The notes below the pieces were generated by a model. That model was not told where the DNA came from and made no database searches. It saw only the letters and a program-made list of their open reading frames with translations. A stretch of DNA of 64,000 nt from an uncultured Rhodopila sp. (GTDB lineage: Bacteria; Pseudomonadota; Alphaproteobacteria; Acetobacterales; Acetobacteraceae), in contig CAINOE010000049.1 of the NCBI GenBank assembly GCA_903851415.1, positions 124,001 through 188,000 of the forward strand, in the 5' to 3' direction. This document shows, one piece after another, positions 8,690-17,168 of the stretch (position 1 is its first letter; every line of letters starts with the position of its first letter). The position numbers were made by a program, and so were the translations under genes.

Positions 8690-10498
8690 TCAGGCGCCGC
8701 TATCGGCGTCCTCCGCGACGGGCAGCCAGATCGACACCGTCGTGCCCTGCCCGACCGCGCTTGCAACCGCAAGCCCGCCGCGGAACTGTTCGGCGAAACC
8801 ATGCGCCAGGGCGAGGCCGAGGCCGGTGCCCTCGCCCTCCCGCTTGGTGGTGAAAAACGGCTCGCACACCCGCGCCAGCACCTCGGGCGGCATGCCCTCG
8901 CCCTCATCGGCGACGGCAAGGCGCACATAAAGCCCGCCCGGGAGGCCTGAGGGGGCGCCCGGGGTTTCCTCCGCCGACGCCCGCCCGGCGGTCAGCGCCA
9001 AGGTGCCGCCGGCGGGCATCGCATCGCGCGCGTTGTTCGCCAGGTTGACCAGGACCGTCTCGAGCTGACTCCTATCGGCCAGCACCTCGGGCACATCGGC
9101 CGATGCCTCCACCCGAATCGTGATCTTTGAAGGCATCACCGGGCGCAGAAAACCGGCTATGCTGGTCAGCAGAGCATCGGGCGCGATCCGTTCGGCGGCC
9201 ACTGCGCCGCGGCGCGCGAACGCCAGCAGGCGGCCGGTCACGGCGAGGCCGCGTTCCGTCGCATCGGCGATGCGGGACAGGTGCCCGCCCAGGTTGCCGG
9301 GCCGCTTCTCCAGTTCACGCAATCCCAGCGTGACGCCGGCCTGCACTGCCTGAAGGACGTTGTTGAAGTCATGCGCCATGCCGCCGGCCAACCGGCCCAG
9401 CGCCTCCATCTTGGCCGCCTGGACCAGGCGCATCTCGTGATCCCGCTCGACGCTGCTGTCGGCGATGAAGCCGACGATGTCCGCTCCGCCGTCGGGACAT
9501 CGGTCGAGCACCTGCAACGTCGTCCTCGCCCACATCCGGCTGCCGTCGGCCCGGCGGATCTGATGGTCGATGACGGATCGTCCCGTTTGCAGCAGCGCGC
9601 GCATGGCATCGCCGCGGCGCGGCGGGCAGTCGGTCGGGAGGATATCGTCCAGGCAGGCGGAGGCCGCGATTTGCTCGCGCGGGCGGCCAACCAGGGTTTC
9701 GATGCCGCGGCTCAGGAAGGTGCACGCAAAATCGCCGTCCGGCCTGACGTGGCCGCGGTACACCACCACCGGTGCCCTCGCCAGGGTCCGGTCGAGTTCG
9801 GCCTGCATCGCCGCGGTCTGCTCCGCCGCGGCACGGCTGGCGGCTTCTCGCGCCGCCGCGAGGCTGCTGGCCACGGCAAGGCCGGCAAAGCCGACGGCGT
9901 TGATAAAGACCGCGGTAAGCAGGACGGCAATGCCATCGACTGCGACCACGCTGCCCGCCGGCATCGACAATACGCTGACCATGCGCCACACTATGCCGGC
10001 GCCATAGACGGTGCTCATCAGGGCGAGCGCACGGGCGCAAAGCCGGGTTTGTCCGGTCTCCCGCAGCAACAGCAGTTCGATCGCCGTGCCGGCGGACAGA
10101 CCGGTCAGCATGACGAAAACCGACACCTCGCGAAGAATGAGGGTGGTGCGGAACACCGGGAAAGCGCAGGCGGCCAGCCAAAGGACCGGGAGCGCGATGA
10201 CGGCGGCGGGCGCGACCCTGGCGCCGCGGAGCAGGCGCGCGCCGAACCAGAGCAGCGACCAGGCCAGCATCAGGGCACTGTTGCCCACCGCGATGACGAG
10301 CAGGTCGGGCGCCGTGCCGCGCAGCATATACAGCGCCGCGGCCGTGGCGGCACACCAGCAGAACCGTGCCCAGGCGGTCAGGAACGCCGGGCGCCGCCGA
10401 TCGGCCCCGCTGCGCATGAGCAACGTCCCGGCCGCGAGCGCGAGCAGGACGACGCAGCCGAGCAGGGCACCCACGTTCACGGCATAGCCCGGCGTCAT
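8690..10498 (-). CDS. Membrane-anchored PAS sensor histidine kinase
   Basis: 602 residues. Residues about 5-215 hold roughly seven hydrophobic segments, followed by a short coiled linker, a PAS-like domain (about 235-345, ending DIVGFIADSSVERDHEM), a dimerisation/phosphoacceptor helix with H376 in GGMAHDFNNVLQAV, and a HATPase domain with the N box VNLANNARDAM, G1 DEGEGM and G2 GTGLGLALA. The HDFNN box and GxGLGLA place it in the HWE-unlike, NtrB/hybrid-type group common in alphaproteobacteria. No receiver domain is fused and no response regulator is adjacent, so it is an orphan. The signal is unknown. Confidence 0.93.
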   Translation of the reverse strand: MTPGYAVNVGALLGCVVLLALAAGTLLMRSGADRRRPAFLTAWARFCWCAATAAALYMLRGTAPDLLVIAVGNSALMLAWSLLWFGARLLRGARVAPAAVIALPVLWLAACAFPVFRTTLILREVSVFVMLTGLSAGTAIELLLLRETGQTRLCARALALMSTVYGAGIVWRMVSVLSMPAGSVVAVDGIAVLLTAVFINAVGFAGLAVASSLAAAREAASRAAAEQTAAMQAELDRTLARAPVVVYRGHVRPDGDFACTFLSRGIETLVGRPREQIAASACLDDILPTDCPPRRGDAMRALLQTGRSVIDHQIRRADGSRMWARTTLQVLDRCPDGGADIVGFIADSSVERDHEMRLVQAAKMEALGRLAGGMAHDFNNVLQAVQAGVTLGLRELEKRPGNLGGHLSRIADATERGLAVTGRLLAFARRGAVAAERIAPDALLTSIAGFLRPVMPSKITIRVEASADVPEVLADRSQLETVLVNLANNARDAMPAGGTLALTAGRASAEETPGAPSGLPGGLYVRLAVADEGEGMPPEVLARVCEPFFTTKREGEGTGLGLALAHGFAEQFRGGLAVASAVGQGTTVSIWLPVAEDADSGA

Positions 10499-10808
10499 GC
10501 TCGATAGTCCCTCCGCACCGTTCGTCCGCGCGCGCGGGACGGCCTGTTCATCCGATCCCCGGGCGTCAGACGTTCAGAGTGTGCCGGAAGAGCGGCCCGC
10601 AACCCATTCGAACCGAGAGATTGATTTGCCGCAAAGATTATATGGTTTGCAGCAAAAAACGGCAATGGCGCCGTGACCCTTGCGGGGGGGGTTGCCGTGT
10701 TGCACGCGCGCGTCCCGGGAGAACCAGGCTGGGGTATTACCGCCGGAGTTCGCAGCGACGCCCGGCTTGCCGAAACCGGCAGCAACGCTTTCACCCCGCC
10801 GGCGACCG
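10499..10808. other. Gap upstream of the first toxin-antitoxin pair
   Basis: The stretch between the histidine kinase start and the antitoxin operator has no protein-like frame. The frame of the antitoxin stays open back to 10673, but those codons show no family resemblance and the internal TTG with a Shine-Dalgarno is the better start. It contains a run of eight G at about 10682-10690. Confidence 0.45.
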
Positions 10809-10824
10809 TGGTAGTTACTTACCA
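10809..10824 (+). promoter_or_regulatory. Palindromic operator candidate of the vapBC-like pair
   Basis: TGGTA-N6-TACCA (sequence TGGTAGTTACTTACCA) lies 25 bases before the TTG start of the antitoxin. AbrB-type and other VapB antitoxins autoregulate by binding short inverted repeats at this position. Binding here is an inference. Confidence 0.55.
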
Positions 10825-10849
10825 TTGGCCGATCGATGGAGGCTTCGCC

Positions 10850-11068
10850 TTGTCCTCGCAGGATGTCGCGACCCTGTCCAGCAAGTTCCAGATCTCGATC
10901 CCGAAAGCCATCCGGTCAGCCCGGAAATGGCAGCCGGGCCAGAAATTCGCGTTCATTCCCAAGGACGGGGGCGTCCTGCTGGTCCCGATACCACGGCTGG
11001 AAGATCTCGCCGGCTCGATGCGCGGGGCGAACACCGAAAACTATCGGGATCGGAATGACCGCTATTGA
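10850..11068 (+). CDS. AbrB/SpoVT-fold antitoxin (VapB type)
   Basis: 72 residues from the TTG at 10850, chosen because GGAGG lies eight bases upstream (10838-10842) and because the swapped-hairpin AbrB fold starts directly after it: LSSKFQISIPKAIRSARKW, then PGQKFAFIPKDGGVLLVPI. The C-terminal tail (LEDLAGSMRGANTENYRDRN) matches the toxin-wrapping tail of VapB antitoxins. The stop overlaps the toxin start as TGATG, typical of coupled antitoxin-toxin operons. The antitoxin neutralises the PIN ribonuclease and binds its own promoter. Confidence 0.9.
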   Translation: MSSQDVATLSSKFQISIPKAIRSARKWQPGQKFAFIPKDGGVLLVPIPRLEDLAGSMRGANTENYRDRNDRY

Positions 11069-11448
11069 TGCGTGCCGTCGATACATCTGCCTGGATCGAA
11101 TTTCTCGCTGGCTCTCAACTCGCCGAAGCGGTGGGCAATGCATTGCCGGCGCAGGGAGAATGGCTAGTACCGACCATCGTTCAGATGGAGCTGGCCAAAT
11201 GGGCCAGACGTGAATCCGCGGCGGAAAAGGCCGAGCAGCTCATCGCATTCACCACGACCTGCGTCGTCGTCGATCTCACCACCGAGATCGCGATCTTTGC
11301 CGCAGAGATCTGCGCGCGTCACAAACTGGCCACTGCCGACGCCATCATTTATGCGACCGCCCTGACCTATGAAGCCGACCTGCTGACCTGCGATCGGCAT
11401 TTCGAGGGGCTGCCGGGCGTGTGTTATTTCCCGAAGGCGGCGGGCTAG
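11068..11448 (+). CDS. PIN-domain ribonuclease toxin (VapC)
   Basis: 126 residues from the ATG at 11068 overlapping the antitoxin stop. PIN-domain acidic residues are visible: D in MRAVDTSAWIEFL, E in VQMELAKWARR, D in HKLATADAIIYATAL, and the terminal D in LLTCDRHFEGL. The VapC family cleaves RNA, often initiator tRNA or rRNA, when freed from VapB. Length and motif spacing are complete, so the toxin looks intact. Confidence 0.94.
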   Translation: MRAVDTSAWIEFLAGSQLAEAVGNALPAQGEWLVPTIVQMELAKWARRESAAEKAEQLIAFTTTCVVVDLTTEIAIFAAEICARHKLATADAIIYATALTYEADLLTCDRHFEGLPGVCYFPKAAG

Positions 11449-11582
11449 CCGTCCGGGTTTGGCTGCCAGTCAGGGCCGGCCGAGATATCCTTGCGCATCG
11501 CCGCCGAGCCATGTGCTGAATGCTCCGGCGGTGCTGCCGCCCCGCAATTTCGGAAACCAGGTCTTGCTCGTGGAAGTCGGGG

Positions 11583-11607
11583 GACCTACCCTTAGGGCCT
11601 ATAGGTC
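11583..11607 (+). promoter_or_regulatory. Spaced inverted repeat upstream of second toxin-antitoxin pair
   Basis: GACCTA (11583-11588) and TAGGTC (11602-11607) form an inverted pair with a 13-base spacer that contains CCCTTAGGG. The pair ends immediately before the antitoxin's ribosome-binding site. It is a plausible autoregulatory operator; binding is inferred only from position and symmetry. Confidence 0.45.
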
Positions 11608-11619
11608 ATGGAGGTCCGC

Positions 11620-12042
11620 ATGGCTGGCGTAACGGTATCGTTCGTGGCCGATCCGGCTTTGGCTGACCGGGTCAGGGAAATTGCACGGTCCGACGGGGTG
11701 ACGCCAAGTCAGGCAGCCGCACGTGCGTCGGCTCTGGGCGCCCTGCTTCCGGCGTCGGCCAGGCGGACATTGCGGTTCATCCTGACCGAAGGCGATAGCG
11801 AGGACCAGCGGCAACTCGCGGTGCTGCTGGCAAAGGCCATCGGTCAGATTGGCAGCACGGTGCTTGAGCGGCAATTGCTGGAGACCGCGCGTGCCAGGGG
11901 CCTTAGCGGCGAGGAGCAAGCCGAGGCGGAGATCGACCGGGAGGCTGTGCAATCGGTCAAGGATTATCGCCGCGAACAGAGCGATGCGAACGGCCTGCAT
12001 GGCGCTGAGCCGCCAGGCCGATTGGCCGGAGGCCGGACCTAA
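11620..12042 (+). CDS. Putative ribbon-helix-helix antitoxin
   Basis: 140 residues from the ATG at 11620; the in-frame ATG at 11608 overlaps the GGAGG ribosome-binding site (11610-11614), so the second start is preferred. The N-terminus VTVSFVADPALADRVREIAR followed by a short helix pair (DGVTPSQAAARASALGALL) looks like a beta-strand-helix-helix DNA-binding domain. The remainder is helical and charged, fitting a toxin-contacting tail. Five bases separate its stop from the PIN toxin. The antitoxin assignment rests on this context more than on sequence identity. Confidence 0.65.
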   Translation: MAGVTVSFVADPALADRVREIARSDGVTPSQAAARASALGALLPASARRTLRFILTEGDSEDQRQLAVLLAKAIGQIGSTVLERQLLETARARGLSGEEQAEAEIDREAVQSVKDYRREQSDANGLHGAEPPGRLAGGRT

Positions 12043-12047
12043 TTCGG

Positions 12048-12659
12048 GTGGTCCTCCGGATCACATACGATGTGAACGTCTGGGTTGCCCACTTCCTGTC
12101 GCTGTCCAAGGGGCGCCAGGGAACCGCCGCCCAGCGGATGATCCGGAGCGCATTCGCGGGCCACTGCCGCCTGGGGCCAGTGCAGCCGATCATTTCGCAT
12201 GCGATGCTGGATACGATGCAGGCTGTGCTTATGCGGTGCGGTCTGACCGAGGCGGCCGCGGAAGCTGCGCGCAACGCGGTGGAGGGTGCTGCCGCGGGCG
12301 GTATTGTTCCTCAGCCGCCTTACATGGTGCTTGGCGGCGGCGTGCAGCCGATGATCGACACCGAGGATGGCGGGGTGCTGGATACCGCGGTCGCGGGGGC
12401 GGCGGATATGCTGATTACGAACGCTCTTCGGGATTTTGCGCCGGGACCGAGGTCCGCCATTGACGCCGCGATTGTTAGGCTGAATGCCGATGGCGACGCT
12501 GATGTGGTCTTGTTGAGGCATGGCCGGCTGGCTCATGGGCTCGTTATTGCGTCGTTGTTTGCGGCCACCGCTTGGCTCTTGGATGGTGCGCGTCAGCGGG
12601 CGAAGCGCCGAGCCTCCGTGAGCCAGTCGTCGGGCTCGATCATGATAGTGACGGGCTGA
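12048..12659 (+). CDS. PIN-domain protein, probable toxin of a second pair
   Basis: 203 residues from a GTG at 12048. The start VLRITYDVNVWVAHFL has the first PIN aspartate after a beta strand, and the distal motif MIDTEDGGVLDTAVAGAADM followed by LITNALRDFA is the classic PIN_3 (COG1569-type) active-site region. The last 40 residues are hydrophobic then basic and unlike the family; the 3' end may be altered, since an antiparallel antitoxin-like frame overlaps it. It pairs with the preceding gene as a type II toxin-antitoxin unit. Confidence 0.75.
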   Translation: MVLRITYDVNVWVAHFLSLSKGRQGTAAQRMIRSAFAGHCRLGPVQPIISHAMLDTMQAVLMRCGLTEAAAEAARNAVEGAAAGGIVPQPPYMVLGGGVQPMIDTEDGGVLDTAVAGAADMLITNALRDFAPGPRSAIDAAIVRLNADGDADVVLLRHGRLAHGLVIASLFAATAWLLDGARQRAKRRASVSQSSGSIMIVTG

Positions 12660-12745
12660 TCGCGAGCTATGCCGCGACGGGCGAGCTCCTCGCTCATCCG
12701 GCCAGCCGTCGTTTCTATCACCATCGGCAGCGCGGCATCCGCCAT
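12593..12745 (-). pseudogene. Possible orphan antitoxin fragment
   Basis: A 50-residue minus-strand frame (from the ATG at 12745) reads [20 protein letters not shown] then QPVTIMIEPDDWLTEARRFA, which resembles small antitoxins in sequence pattern. It overlaps the 3' end of the PIN gene in antiparallel and has no toxin downstream. It could be a decayed third antitoxin or a chance frame. Confidence 0.3.
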
Positions 12746-12878
12746 ACCAGCCAACTCACATGGACATCGTCGCATGGTGGAGCCAGGCCGCGAAACCGCA
12801 ACCGCGCGAACTCGTCGCGACGCCGGCTTCGCCAGCGCCACCTTCCCTTCCCGCCGCCGTTATCGTATGCCCGCCCGC

Positions 12879-13565
12879 ATGAAAGCCGCCATCGTCATCT
12901 TCCCCGGCATCAACCGCGAGCGCGACATGGCCATCGCGCTGGAAGCCGCGTGCAAAACCGCCCCCCGCATGATCTGGCACAAGGACACCGGCCTGCCCGA
13001 CGGCATCGACCTCGTCGTCATCCCCGGCGGATTCAGCTTCGGCGACTACCTCCGCTGCGGCGCCATGGCCGCCCACTCCCCCATCATGCGCGCTGTCGCC
13101 CAGCATGCGGCGAAAGGCGGCTACGTCCTCGGCGTCTGCAACGGCTTTCAGATCCTCACCGAATCCGGCATCCTGCCCGGCGCCCTGCTGCGCAACGCCT
13201 CGCTGCGCTTCCTCTCGAAGGACTGCCACCTGCGGGTCGAGCGCGCCGACACCGCCTTTACCCGCCAGTACCGCCTCCACCAGACCTTCCGCTCGATCCT
13301 CGCCCACGGCGACGGCAACTATTTCGCCGACGACGCCACGCTCGATCGGCTGGAAAGCGAAAACCTCGTCGCCTTCCGCTACGCCACCAAATCCGGCGAC
13401 ATCACGCCGGAGGCCAACCACAACGGCAGCGCCCGCTCGATCGCCGGCATTTTCAGCCCGAACCTGCGCGTCCTCGGCCTCATGCCGCACCCGGAGGATC
13501 TGGTCGATCCGCTGATGGGCGGCACCGACGGCAAGCCGCTGTTCGACGCGCTCGCTGCTGCCTGA
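12879..13565 (+). CDS. purQ: Phosphoribosylformylglycinamidine synthase, glutaminase subunit
   Basis: 228 residues from the ATG at 12879 (an in-frame ATG at 12867 adds four). It is a class I glutamine amidotransferase: [16 protein letters not shown] forms the oxyanion region, the nucleophile Cys sits in [14 protein letters not shown], and the His-Glu pair is in [11 protein letters not shown]. It supplies ammonia to PurL in step 4 of purine synthesis. The third subunit, PurS, is not adjacent, and an inverted Uma2 gene separates purQ from purL. The stop abuts that of the Uma2 gene inside the palindrome GCCTGATCAGGC. Confidence 0.97.
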   Translation: MKAAIVIFPGINRERDMAIALEAACKTAPRMIWHKDTGLPDGIDLVVIPGGFSFGDYLRCGAMAAHSPIMRAVAQHAAKGGYVLGVCNGFQILTESGILPGALLRNASLRFLSKDCHLRVERADTAFTRQYRLHQTFRSILAHGDGNYFADDATLDRLESENLVAFRYATKSGDITPEANHNGSARSIAGIFSPNLRVLGLMPHPEDLVDPLMGGTDGKPLFDALAAA

Positions 13566-13571
13566 TCAGGC
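13560..13571. other. 12-bp palindrome spanning two abutting convergent stop codons
   Basis: GCCTGATCAGGC is a perfect palindrome in which TGA serves as the stop of purQ on the plus strand and of the Uma2 gene on the minus strand, with no base between the two genes. Confidence 0.85.
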
Positions 13572-14168
13572 GTCGCGGCCCGCCGCGAACAGCGAACTCA
13601 GTGCGATCTGAACCCCGGGATCGATCAGCGGCGAAAGGGCTTCGTCCGGACCGATGTCTCGCGCTGAGCAAAAAACACCGTCCGCAGGGTCGCGGAAGAT
13701 CACCGCGGAGCACTCCGCCACGTTGATCAGCCAGAATTCCCTGATCCCGTGCAGGGCGTAAAGCGGCACTTTGTCGCGCCGCACGCGCGACAGGTTGGAA
13801 TCGGCGGCCTCCACCAGCAGCAGACAATCAGCCGCGTCCGGCAGGCGCTGGCGATAGCCGTCGCGGCGCGGCGTGATAACGGAAATGTCCGGTTGCGCCT
13901 GCGAATGAGTGCCGAGTTGGATTTCGCTCTGTACGCGCACCCTGAACCGCGGCTCGAGCGCCGCACGCAGCCGTTCCTCAAGCAGGTAGATGACGGAGTA
14001 ATGCGCTGGGCGAACCGGCGACATCGGAACGACGACTCCCTCGATAAGCTCGACGCGGGCATTGTCATCGATCACCCCGAGTTCGGGCATCCGGCGAAAT
14101 TCCTCGACGGTGAATCGGTACTGGCCCCTCGAGGCCACGTCAGCCGCCAGTTCGGCGCCGCCGGGCAT
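13566..14168 (-). CDS. Uma2 family (DUF820) endonuclease-like protein
   Basis: 200 residues. The PD-(D/E)XK-like layout is visible: [14 protein letters not shown] supplies the first Glu, [14 protein letters not shown] the Asp, and [20 protein letters not shown] the Glu-x-x-x/Lys part. Uma2 proteins are abundant in cyanobacteria and some alphaproteobacteria; a nuclease function is presumed from fold but not proven. It is inserted in reverse between purQ and purL. It could be mobile or selfish DNA. Confidence 0.88.
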   Translation of the reverse strand: MPGGAELAADVASRGQYRFTVEEFRRMPELGVIDDNARVELIEGVVVPMSPVRPAHYSVIYLLEERLRAALEPRFRVRVQSEIQLGTHSQAQPDISVITPRRDGYRQRLPDAADCLLLVEAADSNLSRVRRDKVPLYALHGIREFWLINVAECSAVIFRDPADGVFCSARDIGPDEALSPLIDPGVQIALSSLFAAGRDA

Positions 14169-14261
14169 CGCTTTCTCCTGCCGGTGTGGTTATCACCATC
14201 GCGCAGCCTCGAATCCCGCCAGCCATGGTCGAGAGGGATTTTACTCTGCTATAGGACGCCC

Positions 14262-16502
14262 ATGTCAGCAGCATTGCACATCCAGGTCAACGAAACCCTC
14301 GCCCGCAGCTTCGGCCTCAGCGCGCAGGAATACGGACAGATGCTCGCCATCATGGGCCGCATCCCGAGCATCACCGAACTCGGCGTGTTCAGCGTCATGT
14401 GGTCGGAGCATTGCAGCTACAAATCCTCCCGCGTCTGGCTCAAGCAATTGCCGACGAAGGCGCCATGGGTGATCCACGGCCCGGGGGAGAACGCCGGAGT
14501 CGTCGATATCGGCGACGGCCTCGCCGCCATCTTCAAGATGGAGAGCCACAACCACCCCAGCTTCATCGAACCCTACCAGGGCGCGGCGACCGGGGTGGGC
14601 GGCATCCTGCGCGACGTCTTCACCATGGGCGCCCGGCCAATCGCCAACCTGAATGCTCTCAGGTTCGGCAGCCCGAACCACCCGAAGACGAAGCACGTCG
14701 TCGACGGCGTGGTGCGCGGCGTCGGCGGCTACGGCAACTGCGTCGGCGTCCCCACCGTCGGCGGCGAGGTCAACTTCCATCCCTCCTACGACGGCAACCC
14801 GCTGGTCAACGCCATGACCGTCGGCATCGCCCGCAAGGACCGCATCTTCCTCTCCGCCGCCGCGGGCATCGGCAACCCGGTGGTCTATGTCGGCTCGAAG
14901 ACCGGCCGCGACGGCATCCATGGCGCCACCATGGCCTCCACCGAGTTCACCGCCGACTCCGAAGACAAGCGCCCCACCGTTCAGGTCGGCGATCCGTTCA
15001 CGGAGAAGCTGCTGATCGAGGCCTGCCTCGAACTGATGGCCACCGACGCCATCGTCGCGATCCAGGACATGGGCGCGGCCGGCCTGACCAGCAGCGCGGT
15101 GGAAATGGCCGGCAAGGGCGGCGTCGGCATCGAACTCGACCTCGATCAGGTGCCGGCGCGCGAAACCGGCATGACCGCCTATGAATTCATGCTGTCGGAA
15201 AGCCAGGAGCGGATGCTGATGGTGCTCCGCCCCGACCGCGAGCAGCTTGCCCGCGACATCTTCGCCAAATGGGACCTGGATTTCGCCATCATCGGGACGA
15301 TCACCGATACCGGCCGCATCACCGTCCGCCATCACGGCGTCATCGAAGCCGACATCCCGCTCGCCCCGCTGAACGACCAGGCGCCGCTCTATACCAGGCC
15401 GACCGTCGATACCCCGAAGCAGGAGAAGCTGAACCCGGCGCGCGTGGAAGACCGCCTCGGCCTGACCCAGGCGCTGGAAAAGCTGGTGGGCTGCCCGGAC
15501 CTGTGCTCGCGCGCCTGGGTCTGGAACCAGTATGACAGCACTGTCGGCGGCCAGACGGTGAAGCGCCCCGGCGCCGCGGACGCCGCGGTGGTGAAGCTGG
15601 AGGGATTAAAGCGCGCTTTGGCGCTGACCACCGATTGCACGCCCCGCTACTGCCTGGCGGACCCCGAAACCGGCGGCGCCCAGGCCGTCGCCGAAGCCTG
15701 GCGCAACCTCACCGCCGTCGGCGCCCGTCCGCTCGCCATCACCGACAACATGAATTTCGGCAATCCGGAGAAGCCCGAGATCATGGGCCAGTTCGCCGCC
15801 GCCATCCGCGGCATGGCGGCGGCCTGCGAGGCGCTGGATTTCCCCGTCGTCTCCGGCAATGTCAGCCTTTACAATGAAACGGAGGGCAAGGGCATCCTGC
15901 CGACGCCAACCATCGGCGGCCTCGGCGTGCTGGAAGACGCCGCGCTCGCCGTCGGCCTCGCCCTGCCGCCCTGGCTCGACATCGTGGTGATCGGCGCGAC
16001 CACCGGCTGGCTGGGCCAGTCGCTGTGGCTGCGGGAGGTGCACGGCCGCGAGGACGGCGCCCCGCCGCCGGTCGATCTGGTGGCGGAAAAAGCCAACGGC
16101 GACTTCGTCCGCGCCCATATCCTGAACGGGACGATCCGCGCCTGCCACGACGTCTCCGACGGCGGCATCCTGGTGGCGCTGGCGGAAATGGCAATGGCCA
16201 GCGGCATCGGCGCGCGGCTGTGGACCCACCCGCGCGACATCCCCGGACACGCCTTCTGGTTCGGCGAGGATCAGGCCCGCTACCTCGTCGCGGTCCCGGA
16301 CCATGCCGGCTTCACCCGCATCGCCGAGGCCGCGGGGGTGACGGCCGTGCGGCTGGGAACCTCGGGCGGACAGGATTTGACTCTGCCCGACGGTGGCACG
16401 ATATCGATTGCTGCGCTGCGGGACGCGCATGACCGGTTTTTCCCGGCCTGGATGAACGACGGAACCAAGAAGGACACACCCGATGGCGATGGCAGCCAAT
16501 GA
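14262..16502 (+). CDS. purL: Phosphoribosylformylglycinamidine synthase, synthetase subunit
   Basis: 746 residues from the ATG at 14262 ([20 protein letters not shown]) preceded by AGGA; the frame is open upstream, but that part is antisense to the Uma2 gene. The small-type PurL signatures [25 protein letters not shown] and [10 protein letters not shown] are present, with the second AIRS-like repeat bearing [17 protein letters not shown]. It makes FGAM from FGAR, ATP and the ammonia delivered by PurQ. Its end overlaps the bolA start by 20 bases. Confidence 0.98.
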   Translation: MSAALHIQVNETLARSFGLSAQEYGQMLAIMGRIPSITELGVFSVMWSEHCSYKSSRVWLKQLPTKAPWVIHGPGENAGVVDIGDGLAAIFKMESHNHPSFIEPYQGAATGVGGILRDVFTMGARPIANLNALRFGSPNHPKTKHVVDGVVRGVGGYGNCVGVPTVGGEVNFHPSYDGNPLVNAMTVGIARKDRIFLSAAAGIGNPVVYVGSKTGRDGIHGATMASTEFTADSEDKRPTVQVGDPFTEKLLIEACLELMATDAIVAIQDMGAAGLTSSAVEMAGKGGVGIELDLDQVPARETGMTAYEFMLSESQERMLMVLRPDREQLARDIFAKWDLDFAIIGTITDTGRITVRHHGVIEADIPLAPLNDQAPLYTRPTVDTPKQEKLNPARVEDRLGLTQALEKLVGCPDLCSRAWVWNQYDSTVGGQTVKRPGAADAAVVKLEGLKRALALTTDCTPRYCLADPETGGAQAVAEAWRNLTAVGARPLAITDNMNFGNPEKPEIMGQFAAAIRGMAAACEALDFPVVSGNVSLYNETEGKGILPTPTIGGLGVLEDAALAVGLALPPWLDIVVIGATTGWLGQSLWLREVHGREDGAPPPVDLVAEKANGDFVRAHILNGTIRACHDVSDGGILVALAEMAMASGIGARLWTHPRDIPGHAFWFGEDQARYLVAVPDHAGFTRIAEAAGVTAVRLGTSGGQDLTLPDGGTISIAALRDAHDRFFPAWMNDGTKKDTPDGDGSQ

Positions 16503-16716
16503 GATCGAGGCTCTGGTCAAGGAGGCGCTGCCCGACGCCAAGGTCACGGTGGAGGATCTGGCCGGCGACGGCGACCATTACGCCGCGACCGTGGTCAGCG
16601 AGAGCTTTCGCGGCCTCTCCCGGGTGAAGCAGCACAAGCTGGTCTACGACGCGCTGCGCGGACGTATGGGCGGCGAGCTACACGCTCTTGCATTACAGAC
16701 CTCGGCACCCGAATAA
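16483..16716 (+). CDS. bolA: BolA family protein
   Basis: 77 residues; starts 20 bases inside the end of purL. The fold motif [20 protein letters not shown] followed by [20 protein letters not shown] contains the conserved His residues used with glutaredoxin to bind a [2Fe-2S] cluster. BolA/Grx4 pairs act in iron-sulfur trafficking. The next gene, 24 bases downstream, is exactly the monothiol glutaredoxin partner. Confidence 0.96.
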   Translation: MAMAANEIEALVKEALPDAKVTVEDLAGDGDHYAATVVSESFRGLSRVKQHKLVYDALRGRMGGELHALALQTSAPE

Positions 16717-16740
16717 TGGCGCCAGAAGGAGATCATCAGA

Positions 16741-17079
16741 ATGGCTGACACGATTGCAGAGCGTATCCAGAGCGACGTCGATTCAAACGCCGTGATGCTT
16801 TACATGAAGGGCACCCCGGTGTTCCCGCAATGCGGCTTCTCGGCGCGGGTGATCCAGATCCTCCAGGCCCTGGAGGTCCCGTTCAAGTCCGCCAACGTGC
16901 TGGAAGACGACGCGCTGCGCGAGGGCATCAAGGCGTTCTCGCAGTGGCCGACGATTCCGCAGCTTTATGTCAAGGGCGAGTTCATCGGCGGCTGCGACAT
17001 TGTCAGCGAGATGTTCCAGGCCGGCGAGCTGGAGACGCTGCTGAAGGAAAACGGCGTCCCGGTGAAGGCCCAAGCCTGA
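16741..17079 (+). CDS. grxD: Monothiol glutaredoxin 4 (CGFS)
   Basis: 112 residues. The active site is FPQCGFSARV (CGFS), followed by WPTIPQLYVKGEFIGGCDIV, which holds the cis-Pro and the glutathione-binding GGCD. The protein binds a glutathione-ligated [2Fe-2S] cluster and works with BolA in cluster delivery. AGGAG lies about seven bases before the ATG. Cotranscribed with purL and bolA. Confidence 0.97.
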   Translation: MADTIAERIQSDVDSNAVMLYMKGTPVFPQCGFSARVIQILQALEVPFKSANVLEDDALREGIKAFSQWPTIPQLYVKGEFIGGCDIVSEMFQAGELETLLKENGVPVKAQA

Positions 17080-17168
17080 GTTTGGCGGCCTGATTTCGGC
17101 GCCGCGTTAACCGGATGTTCACCCGGGCAGGATAAGGCAATAAGCCTCCTGCCTGCGGTGAGGGTCCG

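Noticed and set aside
13749..14261. In-frame extension of purL upstream of 14262
   Set aside because: It overlaps the Uma2 gene on the other strand and lacks similarity to PurL; the ATG at 14262 matches the family start and has a ribosome-binding site.
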